A stretch of DNA of 64,000 bases, taken from Synechococcus sp. ATX 2A4. Lineage in GTDB: Bacteria; Cyanobacteriota; Cyanobacteriia; PCC-6307; Cyanobiaceae. The position numbers were made by a program, and so were the translations under genes. Of the stretch, positions 27,369-35,174 are shown in pieces. The DNA is taken from contig NZ_JAGQCV010000004.1 in the NCBI RefSeq assembly GCF_024346375.1, positions 124,001 through 188,000 of the forward strand. Direction: 5' to 3'. Below the pieces are notes generated by a model. It searched no databases. It was given only the letters and a program-made list of their open reading frames with translations, and had not been told where the DNA came from. How positions within the stretch are numbered: position 1 is the stretch's first letter; the number at the start of each line of letters is the position of its first letter.

Positions 27369-28622
27369 ATGCCCGTAGAGATCGCCGCTCCGCCCCGGCC
27401 CGCTCCCACGCTGGCGCTGGTGCCCGATCCGGTGATGGACACCTACGCCCGCTTCCCGCTGGAGCTGGCAAAGGGAAAGGGGGTGTGGGTGACGGACAGC
27501 GCCGGGCGCCGCTACCTCGACTGCGTCGCCGGCATCGCCACCTGCACCCTCGGCCACAGCGACCGCGTGATGCGCAAGGCGCTGTCCCGGCAACTGGGCC
27601 GCCTGCAGCATGTGTCCAACCTCTACCGGATTCCCGAGCAGGAGGAGCTGGCCGCCTGGATCACCAGCCGCAGCTGCACCGATCGGGTGTTCTTCTGCAA
27701 TTCCGGCGCCGAGGCCAACGAGGCGGCCATCAAGCTGGCCCGCAAGCACGGCCACACCGTGCGGGGGATCGAGCGTCCCATCATCCTCACGGCCCAGGCC
27801 AGCTTCCATGGCCGCACCCTGGCGGCGGTGAGCGCCACCGGCCAACCGAAGTACCACCACGGCTTCGAGCCCATGGTGGAAGGCTTCCGCTTCTTTCCTT
27901 ACAACGACATCGCCGCGTTCGAAGCGCTGCTGGCGGCCTGCGAGGCCGGCGGCCCCCGCGTTGCCGCCGTGCTGATCGAGCCGCTGCAGGGCGAAGGGGG
28001 CGTGAACCCCGGGGATCCCGCCTTCTTCCGCCGCCTGCGGGAGCTCTGCGACCAGTACGGAATCCTGCTGATCTTCGATGAGGTGCAGATCGGCGTGGGC
28101 CGCAGCGGCGCCCTCTGGGGCTACCAGCAGCTCGGCGTGGAGCCCGACGCGATCACCCTCGCCAAGGGTCTTGGCGGTGGCATCCCGATCGGAGCCCTGG
28201 CTGTGAAGCGCGCAGTGGATCACTTCCGACCGGGCGACCACGCCAGCACCTTCGGTGGCAATCCCTTCGCCTGTCGTGCTGCCCTCACGGTGGTGAAGGA
28301 GCTGGAGCGGCGCGCCCTGGTGCCGCACGTGCAGGCCATGGGCGCGTTGCTGCAGTCGCTGCTCGGGGAGCTGGTGGCCCGGCGCCCCCACCAGCTCGAG
28401 GGTGTGAGGGGCTGGGGCCTGCTGCAGGGTCTGGTGCTCAAAGCCGATGGTGAGCTGCTGGCGCCGGCGATTGCCCTGCGGGCGATTGAATCCGGCCTGC
28501 TGGTGGTGCCCGCTGGCCCGCGCGTGGTGCGTTTCGTGCCGCCGCTGGTGATCCGGCCCAAGCACCTGCGCCTGGCGGTCAGCCGCCTCGAGCACACCAT
28601 CGACGCCTTGGCTGGCGCCTGA
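27369..28622 (+). CDS. argD: Acetylornithine aminotransferase
   Basis: A 417-residue class III PLP aminotransferase of arginine synthesis (N-acetylglutamate semialdehyde to N-acetylornithine). The signatures are FFCNSGAEANEAAIKLARKHG, the PLP aspartate in LLIFDEVQIGVGRSG and the cofactor lysine in ITLAKGLGGGIPIGA (about residue 269). Starts 19 bp after tRNA-Leu(CAA). Its stop codon TGA (28620-28622) overlaps a CTG that probably starts folC. Confidence 0.93.
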   Translation: MPVEIAAPPRPAPTLALVPDPVMDTYARFPLELAKGKGVWVTDSAGRRYLDCVAGIATCTLGHSDRVMRKALSRQLGRLQHVSNLYRIPEQEELAAWITSRSCTDRVFFCNSGAEANEAAIKLARKHGHTVRGIERPIILTAQASFHGRTLAAVSATGQPKYHHGFEPMVEGFRFFPYNDIAAFEALLAACEAGGPRVAAVLIEPLQGEGGVNPGDPAFFRRLRELCDQYGILLIFDEVQIGVGRSGALWGYQQLGVEPDAITLAKGLGGGIPIGALAVKRAVDHFRPGDHASTFGGNPFACRAALTVVKELERRALVPHVQAMGALLQSLLGELVARRPHQLEGVRGWGLLQGLVLKADGELLAPAIALRAIESGLLVVPAGPRVVRFVPPLVIRPKHLRLAVSRLEHTIDALAGA

Positions 28623-29965
28623 AGCTGCCGAGCTCCTCCGTCTCCCACCGGCTTCCGCCCATCGACGACTTCGCCGATCTGATAGCACCGTTCAGCCGCC
28701 GTGGGGTGGACCTGGGGCTCGTGCGGCTGCAGGCGGCGCTGGCAGAGCTGGGCCATCCCGAGCGCCGCTTCGCCGCCGTGCAGGTGGCTGGCACCAATGG
28801 CAAGGGCTCAATCTGCGTGCTGCTCCACGCCGCGCTTCAGGCCGCCGGCCACCGCTGCGGGCTCTACACCTCGCCCCATCTGGTGAGCTGGTGCGAGCGC
28901 ATCCAGCTGGGGGCCGGGCCCATCGCTCCCGACCAGCTGCGGCACCTGCTGAGTGCCCTGCAGCCGCTGGCGCGGCGCCACGATCTCACCCCGTTCGAGC
29001 TGGTCACGGCGGCAGCCTTCGTGGCCTTCGCGGAAGCCGGCATGGAGATCGTGGTGCTGGAGGTGGGGCTGGGGGGCCGGCTGGATGCCACCACGGTCCA
29101 TCCCGATCGCCGCGTGCTGGGATTCGCCAGCATCGGCCTCGACCATGCCGAATTCCTCGGCAACAGCGAGGCGGCGATCGCCGCTGAAAAGGCCGGTGTG
29201 TTGCACGGGGCCGCCGCGGCCGTATCTGGGCCCCAGCGGCCCGATGTGACGGCCGTGCTGGAGCAACGGGCGCAGCAGTCGGGTTGCGCGCTCCGCTGGG
29301 TGAGCCCGCTGGAGCAGCAGGGGGAGGAGCTGGTGGCGGGCCCGCTGCGCTGGCGCCATGGCCTGCCCGGTGACGTGCAGCGCACCAATGCGGCGGTGGC
29401 GCTGGAAATGCTCCAGGTGCTGCGCCGCCAGGGCTGGCGCCTCCCCGATGCGGCAATCAGCGAGGGCTTTGCCGCCGCCCGCTGGCCAGGCCGCCGCCAG
29501 CGGGCCCGCTGGCGGCGGCTGCCCCTGCTGCTGGATGGGGCCCACAACCTGCCAGCGGCCCAGGCGCTGCGGGCCGAACTCGACCGTGGTGGCGGCGGTG
29601 AGCCGGCACCGCCCCAGCTCTGGGTGATGGGCATGCTGGCCAACAAGCAGGGTGCGGAGATGGTGCGCGCCCTGCTGGCCCCCGCGGATCGTTGCTGGCT
29701 GGTGCCCGTTCCCGGCCACGCCTGCTGGGGTGCCGCTGAACTGCGCAGCGCCTGCCCCGAGCGGGCCGCTGCCCTGCTGGCCGCCGCCAGCCTGGAGGAG
29801 GGGCTGGCGGCGGCGGCCACCGCCTGGGAGGCCGTGCCTGGGGCGCCGCCGGTGGTGGTGGCGGGCTCGCTCTACCTGTTGGGCAGCCTGCTGGCGGCCG
29901 GCACGCTGGACCTGGCCCCCGGGGCAGGGGAGAGTGAGGACGGCACCTCCGGGCTGAAGCGATGA
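28619..29965 (+). CDS. folC: Dihydrofolate/folylpolyglutamate synthase, apparent CTG start
   Basis: A Mur-ligase-like enzyme that adds glutamates to folates. The P-loop VAGTNGKGSICVLLHA is near residue 61. The Mur-type segments EVGLGGRLDATTV, LGFASIGLDHAEFLG and LLLDGAHNLPAA are present. The first ordinary start is GTG 28706, but that omits conserved N-terminal sequence (DDFADLIAPFSRRG) that lies in frame upstream. The frame upstream has no ATG, GTG or TTG, whereas a CTG at 28619 overlaps the argD stop (CTGA) and gives a natural 448-residue protein. A CTG start coupled to argD termination is therefore proposed; the GTG start is the conservative alternative. Confidence 0.85.
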   Translation: MKLPSSSVSHRLPPIDDFADLIAPFSRRGVDLGLVRLQAALAELGHPERRFAAVQVAGTNGKGSICVLLHAALQAAGHRCGLYTSPHLVSWCERIQLGAGPIAPDQLRHLLSALQPLARRHDLTPFELVTAAAFVAFAEAGMEIVVLEVGLGGRLDATTVHPDRRVLGFASIGLDHAEFLGNSEAAIAAEKAGVLHGAAAAVSGPQRPDVTAVLEQRAQQSGCALRWVSPLEQQGEELVAGPLRWRHGLPGDVQRTNAAVALEMLQVLRRQGWRLPDAAISEGFAAARWPGRRQRARWRRLPLLLDGAHNLPAAQALRAELDRGGGGEPAPPQLWVMGMLANKQGAEMVRALLAPADRCWLVPVPGHACWGAAELRSACPERAAALLAAASLEEGLAAAATAWEAVPGAPPVVVAGSLYLLGSLLAAGTLDLAPGAGESEDGTSGLKR

Positions 29966-30666
29966 CAGCGGCGCATACAGATGCAGTGGTTCATACAGAT
30001 GCAGTGGTTCATACAGATGCAGTGGTCCATACAGATGCAATGGTGCAAGCAGAGGCAGTGGAAGTGGCCGCGCTGCCTGGACGGCGCTCGCGCGGCTGGC
30101 TGGCGGGGTTGGCGGCAACGGCACGAGTGGTGGCTCCGGCCGTGCTGCTGCTGGGGGTACTGCTGACCCAGCTGCTGGGGGTGGCCCTGGGGCCGCTGCC
30201 GGCCCTGGCGCTCGACACCTCCGCTGGGGTGGGCCTGCAGGAGCGCGCCCTGTTTCAAGACCGGGTCGATTACACGCTTACCAACCAGAGCGGCGTGGAT
30301 TTCAGTGGCCAGCAACTCGCCAACACCTCTTTTGCCGGCGCGGTTGGGCGGGATGCTGATTTCTCAGGCGCCGATCTGCGCGGCTCGATCCTCACCCAGG
30401 GCGTGTTTTCGCGCTCCGATTTCCATGGCGCCGATCTCTCCGACGCCCTGATGGACCGTGCCGATTTCAGTGAAACCGATCTGCGCGACGCCCTGCTGCG
30501 CGGGGTGATCGCCGCCGGCAGCAGCTTCAGCGGTGCACAGATCGACAACGCCGACTTCACCGATGCCCTGCTGGACCGCGCCGATCAGCGCGCCCTCTGT
30601 CAGCGGGCCAGCGGCACCCACCCGCTCACCGGCATCAGCACCCGGGCCAGCCTGGAGTGCAGCTGA
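29962..30666 (+). CDS. Pentapeptide-repeat protein with N-terminal HTDAVV repeats
   Basis: A 234-residue protein. Residues 5-28 are four copies of HTDAVV encoded by an 18-bp minisatellite. A hydrophobic helix (about 52-75) ending in ALA suggests export to the thylakoid lumen. Residues about 112-205 form pentapeptide repeats of the A(D/N)FSG type (DFSGADLRGSILTQGVFSRSDFHGADLSDA), a right-handed beta-helix. The C-terminus has two Cys residues, as in several lumenal pentapeptide proteins. The ATG at 29962 overlaps the folC stop (ATGA); ATG 30040, just after the repeats, is an alternative start. Function unknown. Confidence 0.8.
   Translation: MTAAHTDAVVHTDAVVHTDAVVHTDAMVQAEAVEVAALPGRRSRGWLAGLAATARVVAPAVLLLGVLLTQLLGVALGPLPALALDTSAGVGLQERALFQDRVDYTLTNQSGVDFSGQQLANTSFAGAVGRDADFSGADLRGSILTQGVFSRSDFHGADLSDALMDRADFSETDLRDALLRGVIAAGSSFSGAQIDNADFTDALLDRADQRALCQRASGTHPLTGISTRASLECS
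29974..30045 (+). repeat. 18-bp minisatellite, four copies, in coding sequence
   Basis: Four tandem units of CATACAGATGCAGTGGTT: 29974-29991 and 29992-30009 are identical, 30010-30027 differs at its last base, and 30028-30045 differs at a few bases. The unit length is a multiple of three, so copy-number changes would lengthen or shorten the protein by six residues without frameshift. Confidence 0.93.
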
Positions 30667-30713
30667 GCGTTGCCGCCAACAGCCGGCTGGCCGCCTGAAT
30701 GTCGGGGTGGCGA

Positions 30714-32159
30714 TCAGCCGCGGCACGTCCAGCCGCGCAGCTTGCCCGGGTTGAGCAGCCCCGCCGGGTCATAGGCGATCTTGGCCGCCACCTGGTCGGC
30801 ATCGATCACCCCCAGCCCCCCGTCTTCCACCGTGAGGATGTGGGGGTTGAAGAGCAGGGCGCCCAGATCTCTGGCCTGCTCCATCAACGCCTGCAGTGCC
30901 GCCCGATCCCGCCAGCGCACCAGGGGAATCGCCGCCAGGCGCTGCTGGCCCTGCTGACGCACGCCCTCCAGGTGCCAGAGCAGGTCGTCACCCCAGCGCT
31001 GCTTCAAGGCGGCCAGCGCCGGTGCTTCCGGCTGGGGCAGCAGCATCTGCAGGTAGGTCCAGCCCTTGTCCTGGGCTCGCAGATGCAGGGTGGTGTGGTT
31101 CCAGGTGAGTTCGCGCAGGGGCAGTCCGCGGCTGTCCCCTTCCGCCGCCTGCCACACCAGCGCTCCGCCGAGTTGATCCAGCAGCGGCATCAGGGCCGGC
31201 AGCGCCTGGGGGGCGGCCAGCAGCAGCAGCCGGTGGCCGCACGCCGCCGGGCAGCCGCCGGGCACGGGGAGCTGGCGGGCGGCGGGGGCCTCCAGCAGAC
31301 AGAGCTCCTGCAACACCAGGGCGGTGCAGGGCAGCAGCCTGGCGGCTGCGAGGGCCGCATCCCAGCTAGAGAAATCGACCACCAGCTGCTGCCAGGCCTC
31401 AGCGGCGGCGGTGGGCACGCTGACCGCCGTGAGGATGCCGTTGGTGCCGTAGGCATGGTTGAGCGGCCGGCTGCCGGAGGCATCGAGCTGCAGCAGCCGC
31501 GGTTCTGGCTCCACCGTCACGATTTCCAGACCCAGCAGGTTGCCGGGATCCCGCAGGAACCCCCAACGCAGCGAACCGATGCCGCCGGATCCTCCGGCGA
31601 TGAAGCCCCCCAGCGTGGCGCTGCGGGAGGTGCTGGGGGTGAGCCGCAGGGCGCGGCCGTGGGCCGCCAGCTGACGGTCGAGGTCGCCCAGCAGGCAGCC
31701 CGCCTCGGCGGTGAGCACGCCGCTGGCCGGATCGAAGCGCCGCAGCTGCCGCAGGCCGCTGAGATCGAGCACCACGCCACCGGCCAGCGGCACGCACTGG
31801 CCGTAATTGCCGGTGCCGGCGCCCCGCACCGTGAGCGGCACCTGCTGCTGGGCGCAGGCCGCCGCCACCTGCTGCACATGCCCCAGCGCCGTGGCCTTCA
31901 CCACCAGCTGGGCACGGTGACCGCTCAGCAGCGGCGTCAGCACTGGCGAATAGGTGAAGAAGTCGTGGGAGAGCTTCTCAAGCTCGCTGCCCGGCCCCAC
32001 CAGCTCCGCTGCGCCGCCGCTGCCCTGGCCAGCGCCGGCGCGGAGCTGCCGGGCCACCCCCTCAATGCGCTCAGCGCTCACGGGAGCGGGCAGGCCGGCG
32101 GGAAGTGCCACAGGGAGCAGCTCGACCGGTGCGCTGGCAGGGGAGGGGGTCAAGGGCAA
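30714..32159 (-). CDS. FAD-linked oxidase (GlcD/D-2-hydroxyacid dehydrogenase-like)
   Basis: A flavoprotein of up to 481 residues in the FAD_binding_4 (VAO/PCMH) family. The FAD loop is VRGAGTGNYGQCVPLAGGVVLDLSGL (about 112-137), followed by TPSTSRSATLGGFIAGGSGGIGSLRWG and the family's C-terminal DPAGLLNPGKL. Its relatives include glycolate oxidase subunits and D-lactate or D-2-hydroxyglutarate dehydrogenases; the substrate cannot be told. The only upstream start is TTG 32159, giving a Pro/Ala-rich N-terminus, so the start is doubtful. It is the last gene of the minus-strand group that begins with the epimerase. Confidence 0.75.
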   Translation of the reverse strand: MPLTPSPASAPVELLPVALPAGLPAPVSAERIEGVARQLRAGAGQGSGGAAELVGPGSELEKLSHDFFTYSPVLTPLLSGHRAQLVVKATALGHVQQVAAACAQQQVPLTVRGAGTGNYGQCVPLAGGVVLDLSGLRQLRRFDPASGVLTAEAGCLLGDLDRQLAAHGRALRLTPSTSRSATLGGFIAGGSGGIGSLRWGFLRDPGNLLGLEIVTVEPEPRLLQLDASGSRPLNHAYGTNGILTAVSVPTAAAEAWQQLVVDFSSWDAALAAARLLPCTALVLQELCLLEAPAARQLPVPGGCPAACGHRLLLLAAPQALPALMPLLDQLGGALVWQAAEGDSRGLPLRELTWNHTTLHLRAQDKGWTYLQMLLPQPEAPALAALKQRWGDDLLWHLEGVRQQGQQRLAAIPLVRWRDRAALQALMEQARDLGALLFNPHILTVEDGGLGVIDADQVAAKIAYDPAGLLNPGKLRGWTCRG

Positions 32160-32204
32160 CGGGGCGGTGGTTTCACACTCGCAGACGTTCAGGCTGGCAG
32201 GTTT

Positions 32205-33515
32205 TCAGGCTGGCAGGGCTTCGAGCAGTTGCTGCAGTGGGGGCGGGGCCGGGGCCGGCAACCAGCGCCCCGCCCGCAGCACCCGCCGCGGCACAGGCCG
32301 GGCCAGCAGGTCGCTCCAGCCGGCGGCGCCCAGCAGGAGCAGATCAGCGGGCGCCCCTGGTCGCACCACCCCGTCCCAGGCCAACCCCATCAGGCGGCTG
32401 GCAGCGGTGGTGAAGGGCATCAGGCCCTGGCGCTGCCATGGGGCCAGGTGGGCGGCCGGCATGGAGAAGCGCAGCAGCTCCAGGGGATCGAAGTCTCCGC
32501 CCGGGTACCAGGGATCCTGCACGTTGTCTCCCCCCACCGCCACCGTCACCCCGGCGCGCTGCAGCTGGCGGATCGGCGCCAGCGGGCGTTGGGCGGGGGT
32601 GTTTCCGTTGTGGTGTCCCAGCAGCCAGAGGTTGGTGGTCGGCAGCGCCACCACCGCAAGCCCCGCTTCAGCCATGGCATCAGCCAGGGGCAGCAGGCGG
32701 CGAAGCGGCAACTGGGACATGCTGCAGCTGTGGCTGCAGCACACCGGCACACCAATACGGTGCTCGATCATGAGGCGGGCGGCCAGGGCCACCCCGGCGC
32801 CGCCGCCATCGGCGCTTTCGTCGATGTGAAGATCCACGCCGCAACCCAGGCCATCGGCCAGGCGCAGCAGGGCCCGCAGGCCTTCGCCATCGGCGCCGTC
32901 GGGGGGGAAGGGGGCGCCCAGCACGCCGCCCAGCAGCACCCCACCGGCCGCGGCAGCGCCCTCACCCCGGCGGCCCAGCAGCTCACGCGCCAACTGCTCA
33001 CCAGCGGCGGTGGCCCAGTGGCGTACGGGCACCAGCGCCACCAGTTGCAGGGGCATCCGCTCTGCCCACGCCTGCTGCAGATCCAGCAGGGCCTCCCAAC
33101 TCACCTCGGCGCCGGGACCCAGGCTGTCCACGTGGCTGCGCACGGCCCGCAGGCCGTGGCGCCAGCCCTGCGCAAGGGCCCGTTCACCGCGCGCGCGCAC
33201 CTGTTCCACGCTGCGTTCGAGGTGTTCGCGCTGGTTGGCGGCCAGGGCCCCCGCCATGGTTCCGGTCAAGTTGGGATGGCGCTCCCAGCTGAAGGCCTTG
33301 TCGAGGTGGGCGTGGGGCTCCAGCAGGGGGGTCAGGGCGAGCGGCAGCTGCGCCTCGGCTGTGGCGGGATAGGGCTTGATCGTGGTGAAGCGCCCTTCGG
33401 CGTGCTCCAGTTCGACGGCCACCAGGCCGTCGGCATCGGCGGCCGGCAGGTGGACGGCGCCTGGATCCAGAAGGCAGCGCGGCAGCCGCATGGGCGGCAG
33501 GAGGGTGGTGCTCAC
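32205..33515 (-). CDS. Cytosine deaminase-like metal-dependent amidohydrolase
   Basis: A 436-residue amidohydrolase-superfamily protein. The metal-binding motif appears as LLEPHAHLDKAFSW (HxH with the following Lys). Later segments are VDLHIDESADG, a histidine pair near GVPVCCSHSCSMSQLP, and VAVGGDNVQDPWYPGGDFDP, where the last Asp is the expected catalytic residue of cytosine-deaminase-type enzymes. It may deaminate a pyrimidine, creatinine-like or pterin-like substrate. The GTG at 33513-33515 overlaps the stop of the upstream DUF4359 gene (GTGA). Confidence 0.75.
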   Translation of the reverse strand: MSTTLLPPMRLPRCLLDPGAVHLPAADADGLVAVELEHAEGRFTTIKPYPATAEAQLPLALTPLLEPHAHLDKAFSWERHPNLTGTMAGALAANQREHLERSVEQVRARGERALAQGWRHGLRAVRSHVDSLGPGAEVSWEALLDLQQAWAERMPLQLVALVPVRHWATAAGEQLARELLGRRGEGAAAAGGVLLGGVLGAPFPPDGADGEGLRALLRLADGLGCGVDLHIDESADGGGAGVALAARLMIEHRIGVPVCCSHSCSMSQLPLRRLLPLADAMAEAGLAVVALPTTNLWLLGHHNGNTPAQRPLAPIRQLQRAGVTVAVGGDNVQDPWYPGGDFDPLELLRFSMPAAHLAPWQRQGLMPFTTAASRLMGLAWDGVVRPGAPADLLLLGAAGWSDLLARPVPRRVLRAGRWLPAPAPPPLQQLLEALPA

Positions 33516-34015
33516 GGTCGGGCGTCGCTGGTGGCGCCACCGGCGTCCCCCTCTCTCCCGTCCTTCGAGGTGGAGAGGATCACGAACTGCCCGGCGCCGG
33601 CAAAGGTGGTGACCTGGTAACGGGGAATGCGCAGGAACGGCAGCACCTCCTGACCGCCGAGCGCTGTCTTGTACAGGCTGAAGATCCCGAAGTTGTGCCG
33701 CGTTGTGCCCTGCCGGGCCAGGGCGCCGAGCACCTGCGACTGGCTGCGAATCAGTTCCGGGCAGTTCTGTACCACCAGCCGTAAGGGCATCGGCAGTCCG
33801 TCCTCGCCGCAGACCTCTTCCACTGCCAGTTCCACCAGCTGATCGCCGGCGAAGTTTTCGAAGTCGTTCGGCGGCGGGTTCGTGAGCGAGAGGCCCAGGG
33901 CGGCGCCGCCGAGGCCAGCCGCTCCGGCCAGCAGCGGCCAGAGGCGCGAGGCGGATGGGGGCGCGGCGGGCAAGGGGCGGCAGGCGAGGCTCCTTGATAC
34001 ATTGGCAAAGACCAC
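33512..34015 (-). CDS. DUF4359 family protein
   Basis: About 167 residues with an N-terminal hydrophobic helix (LWPLLAGAAGLGGAALGLSL) followed by TNPPPNDFENFAGDQLVELAVEEVC and a cysteine pair. A C-terminal segment (TRHNFGIFSLYKTALGG...FLRIPRYQVTTFAG) matches small cyanobacterial DUF4359 proteins. The role is unknown; it is probably membrane-anchored and exposed outside the cytoplasm. The GTG start at 34013-34015 is chosen because the frame further upstream runs through the divergent tRNA-His gene. Overlaps the deaminase-like gene by 4 nt. Confidence 0.7.
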   Translation of the reverse strand: MVFANVSRSLACRPLPAAPPSASRLWPLLAGAAGLGGAALGLSLTNPPPNDFENFAGDQLVELAVEEVCGEDGLPMPLRLVVQNCPELIRSQSQVLGALARQGTTRHNFGIFSLYKTALGGQEVLPFLRIPRYQVTTFAGAGQFVILSTSKDGREGDAGGATSDARP

Positions 34016-34016
34016 G

Positions 34017-34089
34017 GCGGGCGTAGCCAAGTGGTTAAGGCAGCGGCTTGTGGCGCCGCCATTCGGGGGTTCAAGTCCCCTCGCTCGCC
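34017..34089 (+). tRNA. trnH: tRNA-His (anticodon GTG)
   Basis: Acceptor GCGGGCG (34017-34023) pairs with CGCTCGC (34082-34088), including one G-T pair. The anticodon stem GCGGC/GCCGC encloses TTGTGGC (anticodon GTG). T-arm GGGGG/CCCCT encloses TTCAAGT. The base before (34016) is G and the discriminator base is C, the G-1:C73 pair that identifies tRNA-His. The last 19 nt overlap, in antisense, the 3' end of the DUF1611 gene. Confidence 0.95.
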
Positions 34090-35174
34090 CTCAAAGCCGC
34101 CAGCAGCCGATCGGCTGCTGCGCGGCTCCTCACCGGATCCCCGCAGGGGAGTCCGGTTTTTTTCTGCGCGTCCACGCAGACGGCCGCCGCATCCGTCTCC
34201 CCCAGCAGGGCTGTGTTGAGCGCCACGGCCCGCACCCGCACCGGCGGCCGGCCCTCCGGGCGGCCCAGCGCCGCCAGCTGCTCTACCGCTTCGATCAGCT
34301 GAGGCAGGGGGGGGATGGGAATCGTCGGATGCCGCGAGATCGTGCGCTGGCCGGCGCGATGCACCAGCAGCAGATCGGTGGGCTGGCTGCCGCGCAGCAG
34401 CGGCAGGGTGGCGGTGGAGCCTGGATGGCAAAGCGAGCCCTGGCCTTCCACCAGTACCAGCGTGGCATCGCTGCAGGCCGCCGCGGCCGGGTCGCCGCCG
34501 CCACCGGTCCGGCAGGCTTCCAGTACCGCCGCTTCCACCGCCCCGGCGGCGTAATCCACCCGCACGGCATCGAGCGGCACCCCGCCGCCGCTGATCAGGA
34601 TGCCTGCCTGGCCGGTGCCCACGAAGCGGGCATCGAGACCTTGGCGGCGAGCGGCGGCCACCAGCTCCAGGCAGGCGCTCATCTTGCCTACGGCCATGTC
34701 GGTGCCCACCGCGAGCAGGCGCTGGCCAGGCAAGGCGGCGCAGCGGGCTGCGGCCACCTCCAGTCCCGGCGGCTCCTGGCGCAGGTCCCAGATCCATTGC
34801 TGCGGTCCGCACAGGGCGGCCAGTGCGCTGTCGTCTGCCAGGCGGGTGTGCAGGCCACTGGCCACGTGCAGGCCAGCCTGCAGGGCGGCGGCCACGTCGC
34901 GGCGCAGCGCCTCGGGCAGCAGACCGCCGGAGGGGGCCAGCCCCACCACGGCCACCTCCGGGCTGTAGTGGAGAGCCTCCGCCAGGCTTGCCACCACAGG
35001 AATGGCGCGGGGGATACCGGTGACCTGCTCCAGCGGCAGACCTGCCTGCGCCGGATCGATCACCGCCACGATCGGTCCGCTGCGGTAGCGCAGCAGCGCC
35101 AGGCCCGTCTTGCCGGACAGATTGTCGAGGCCGTCGTGTTGCAGCAGCACCACCCGGGCCGAGGGGTTCAGCAC
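34071..35174 (-). CDS. DUF1611 family protein (DgcN-like, putative D-glutamate N-acetyltransferase)
   Basis: A 367-residue protein. An N-terminal domain (about 1-130, with VVGLAPSGGLLPEALRRDV) precedes a P-loop-like domain: LLAVGTDMAVGKMSACLEL, then FVGTGQAGILISGGGVPLDAVRVDYAAGAVE and VEGQGSLCHPG. These are the conserved blocks of DUF1611. In marine proteobacteria and haloarchaea a DUF1611 protein, DgcN, works with an enolase-superfamily racemase, DgcA, in D-glutamate breakdown (literature knowledge). The same pair is adjacent here. GTG 35172-35174 overlaps the stop of the epimerase gene by 7 nt; the 3' end overlaps tRNA-His and its terminator in antisense. The actual substrate is not proven. 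Confidence 0.75.
   Translation of the reverse strand: MLNPSARVVLLQHDGLDNLSGKTGLALLRYRSGPIVAVIDPAQAGLPLEQVTGIPRAIPVVASLAEALHYSPEVAVVGLAPSGGLLPEALRRDVAAALQAGLHVASGLHTRLADDSALAALCGPQQWIWDLRQEPPGLEVAAARCAALPGQRLLAVGTDMAVGKMSACLELVAAARRQGLDARFVGTGQAGILISGGGVPLDAVRVDYAAGAVEAAVLEACRTGGGGDPAAAACSDATLVLVEGQGSLCHPGSTATLPLLRGSQPTDLLLVHRAGQRTISRHPTIPIPPLPQLIEAVEQLAALGRPEGRPPVRVRAVALNTALLGETDAAAVCVDAQKKTGLPCGDPVRSRAAADRLLAALRASEGT
34101..34120. repeat. 20-bp perfect palindrome
   Basis: CAGCAGCCGATCGGCTGCTG is perfectly self-complementary over 20 bp. It lies just after tRNA-His (plus strand) and within the 3' coding region of the DUF1611 gene (minus strand). It could form a hairpin in either transcript. 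Confidence 0.8.
34133..34163 (+). terminator. Rho-independent terminator of tRNA-His, antisense within the DUF1611 gene
   Basis: CCGGATCCCC (34133-34142) pairs with GGGGA plus TCCGG (34146-34156, one bulged G) around a GCA loop, followed by seven T residues (34157-34163). It lies 44 nt after tRNA-His. On the minus strand the same bases encode the KKTGLPCGDPV segment of the DUF1611 protein. Confidence 0.8.

Noticed and set aside
29872-30315. A minus-strand frame with repeated HCICMN-type units over the minisatellite
   Set aside because: The units are the reverse reading of the 18-bp repeat; the plus-strand frame is coupled to folC and encodes a pentapeptide-repeat protein.
30699-33620. A 973-codon open frame on the plus strand opposite the FAD oxidase and deaminase-like genes
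   Set aside because: It is antisense to two recognisable enzymes, is Gln/His/Gly-rich low complexity, and is the expected by-product of high GC at third codon positions.
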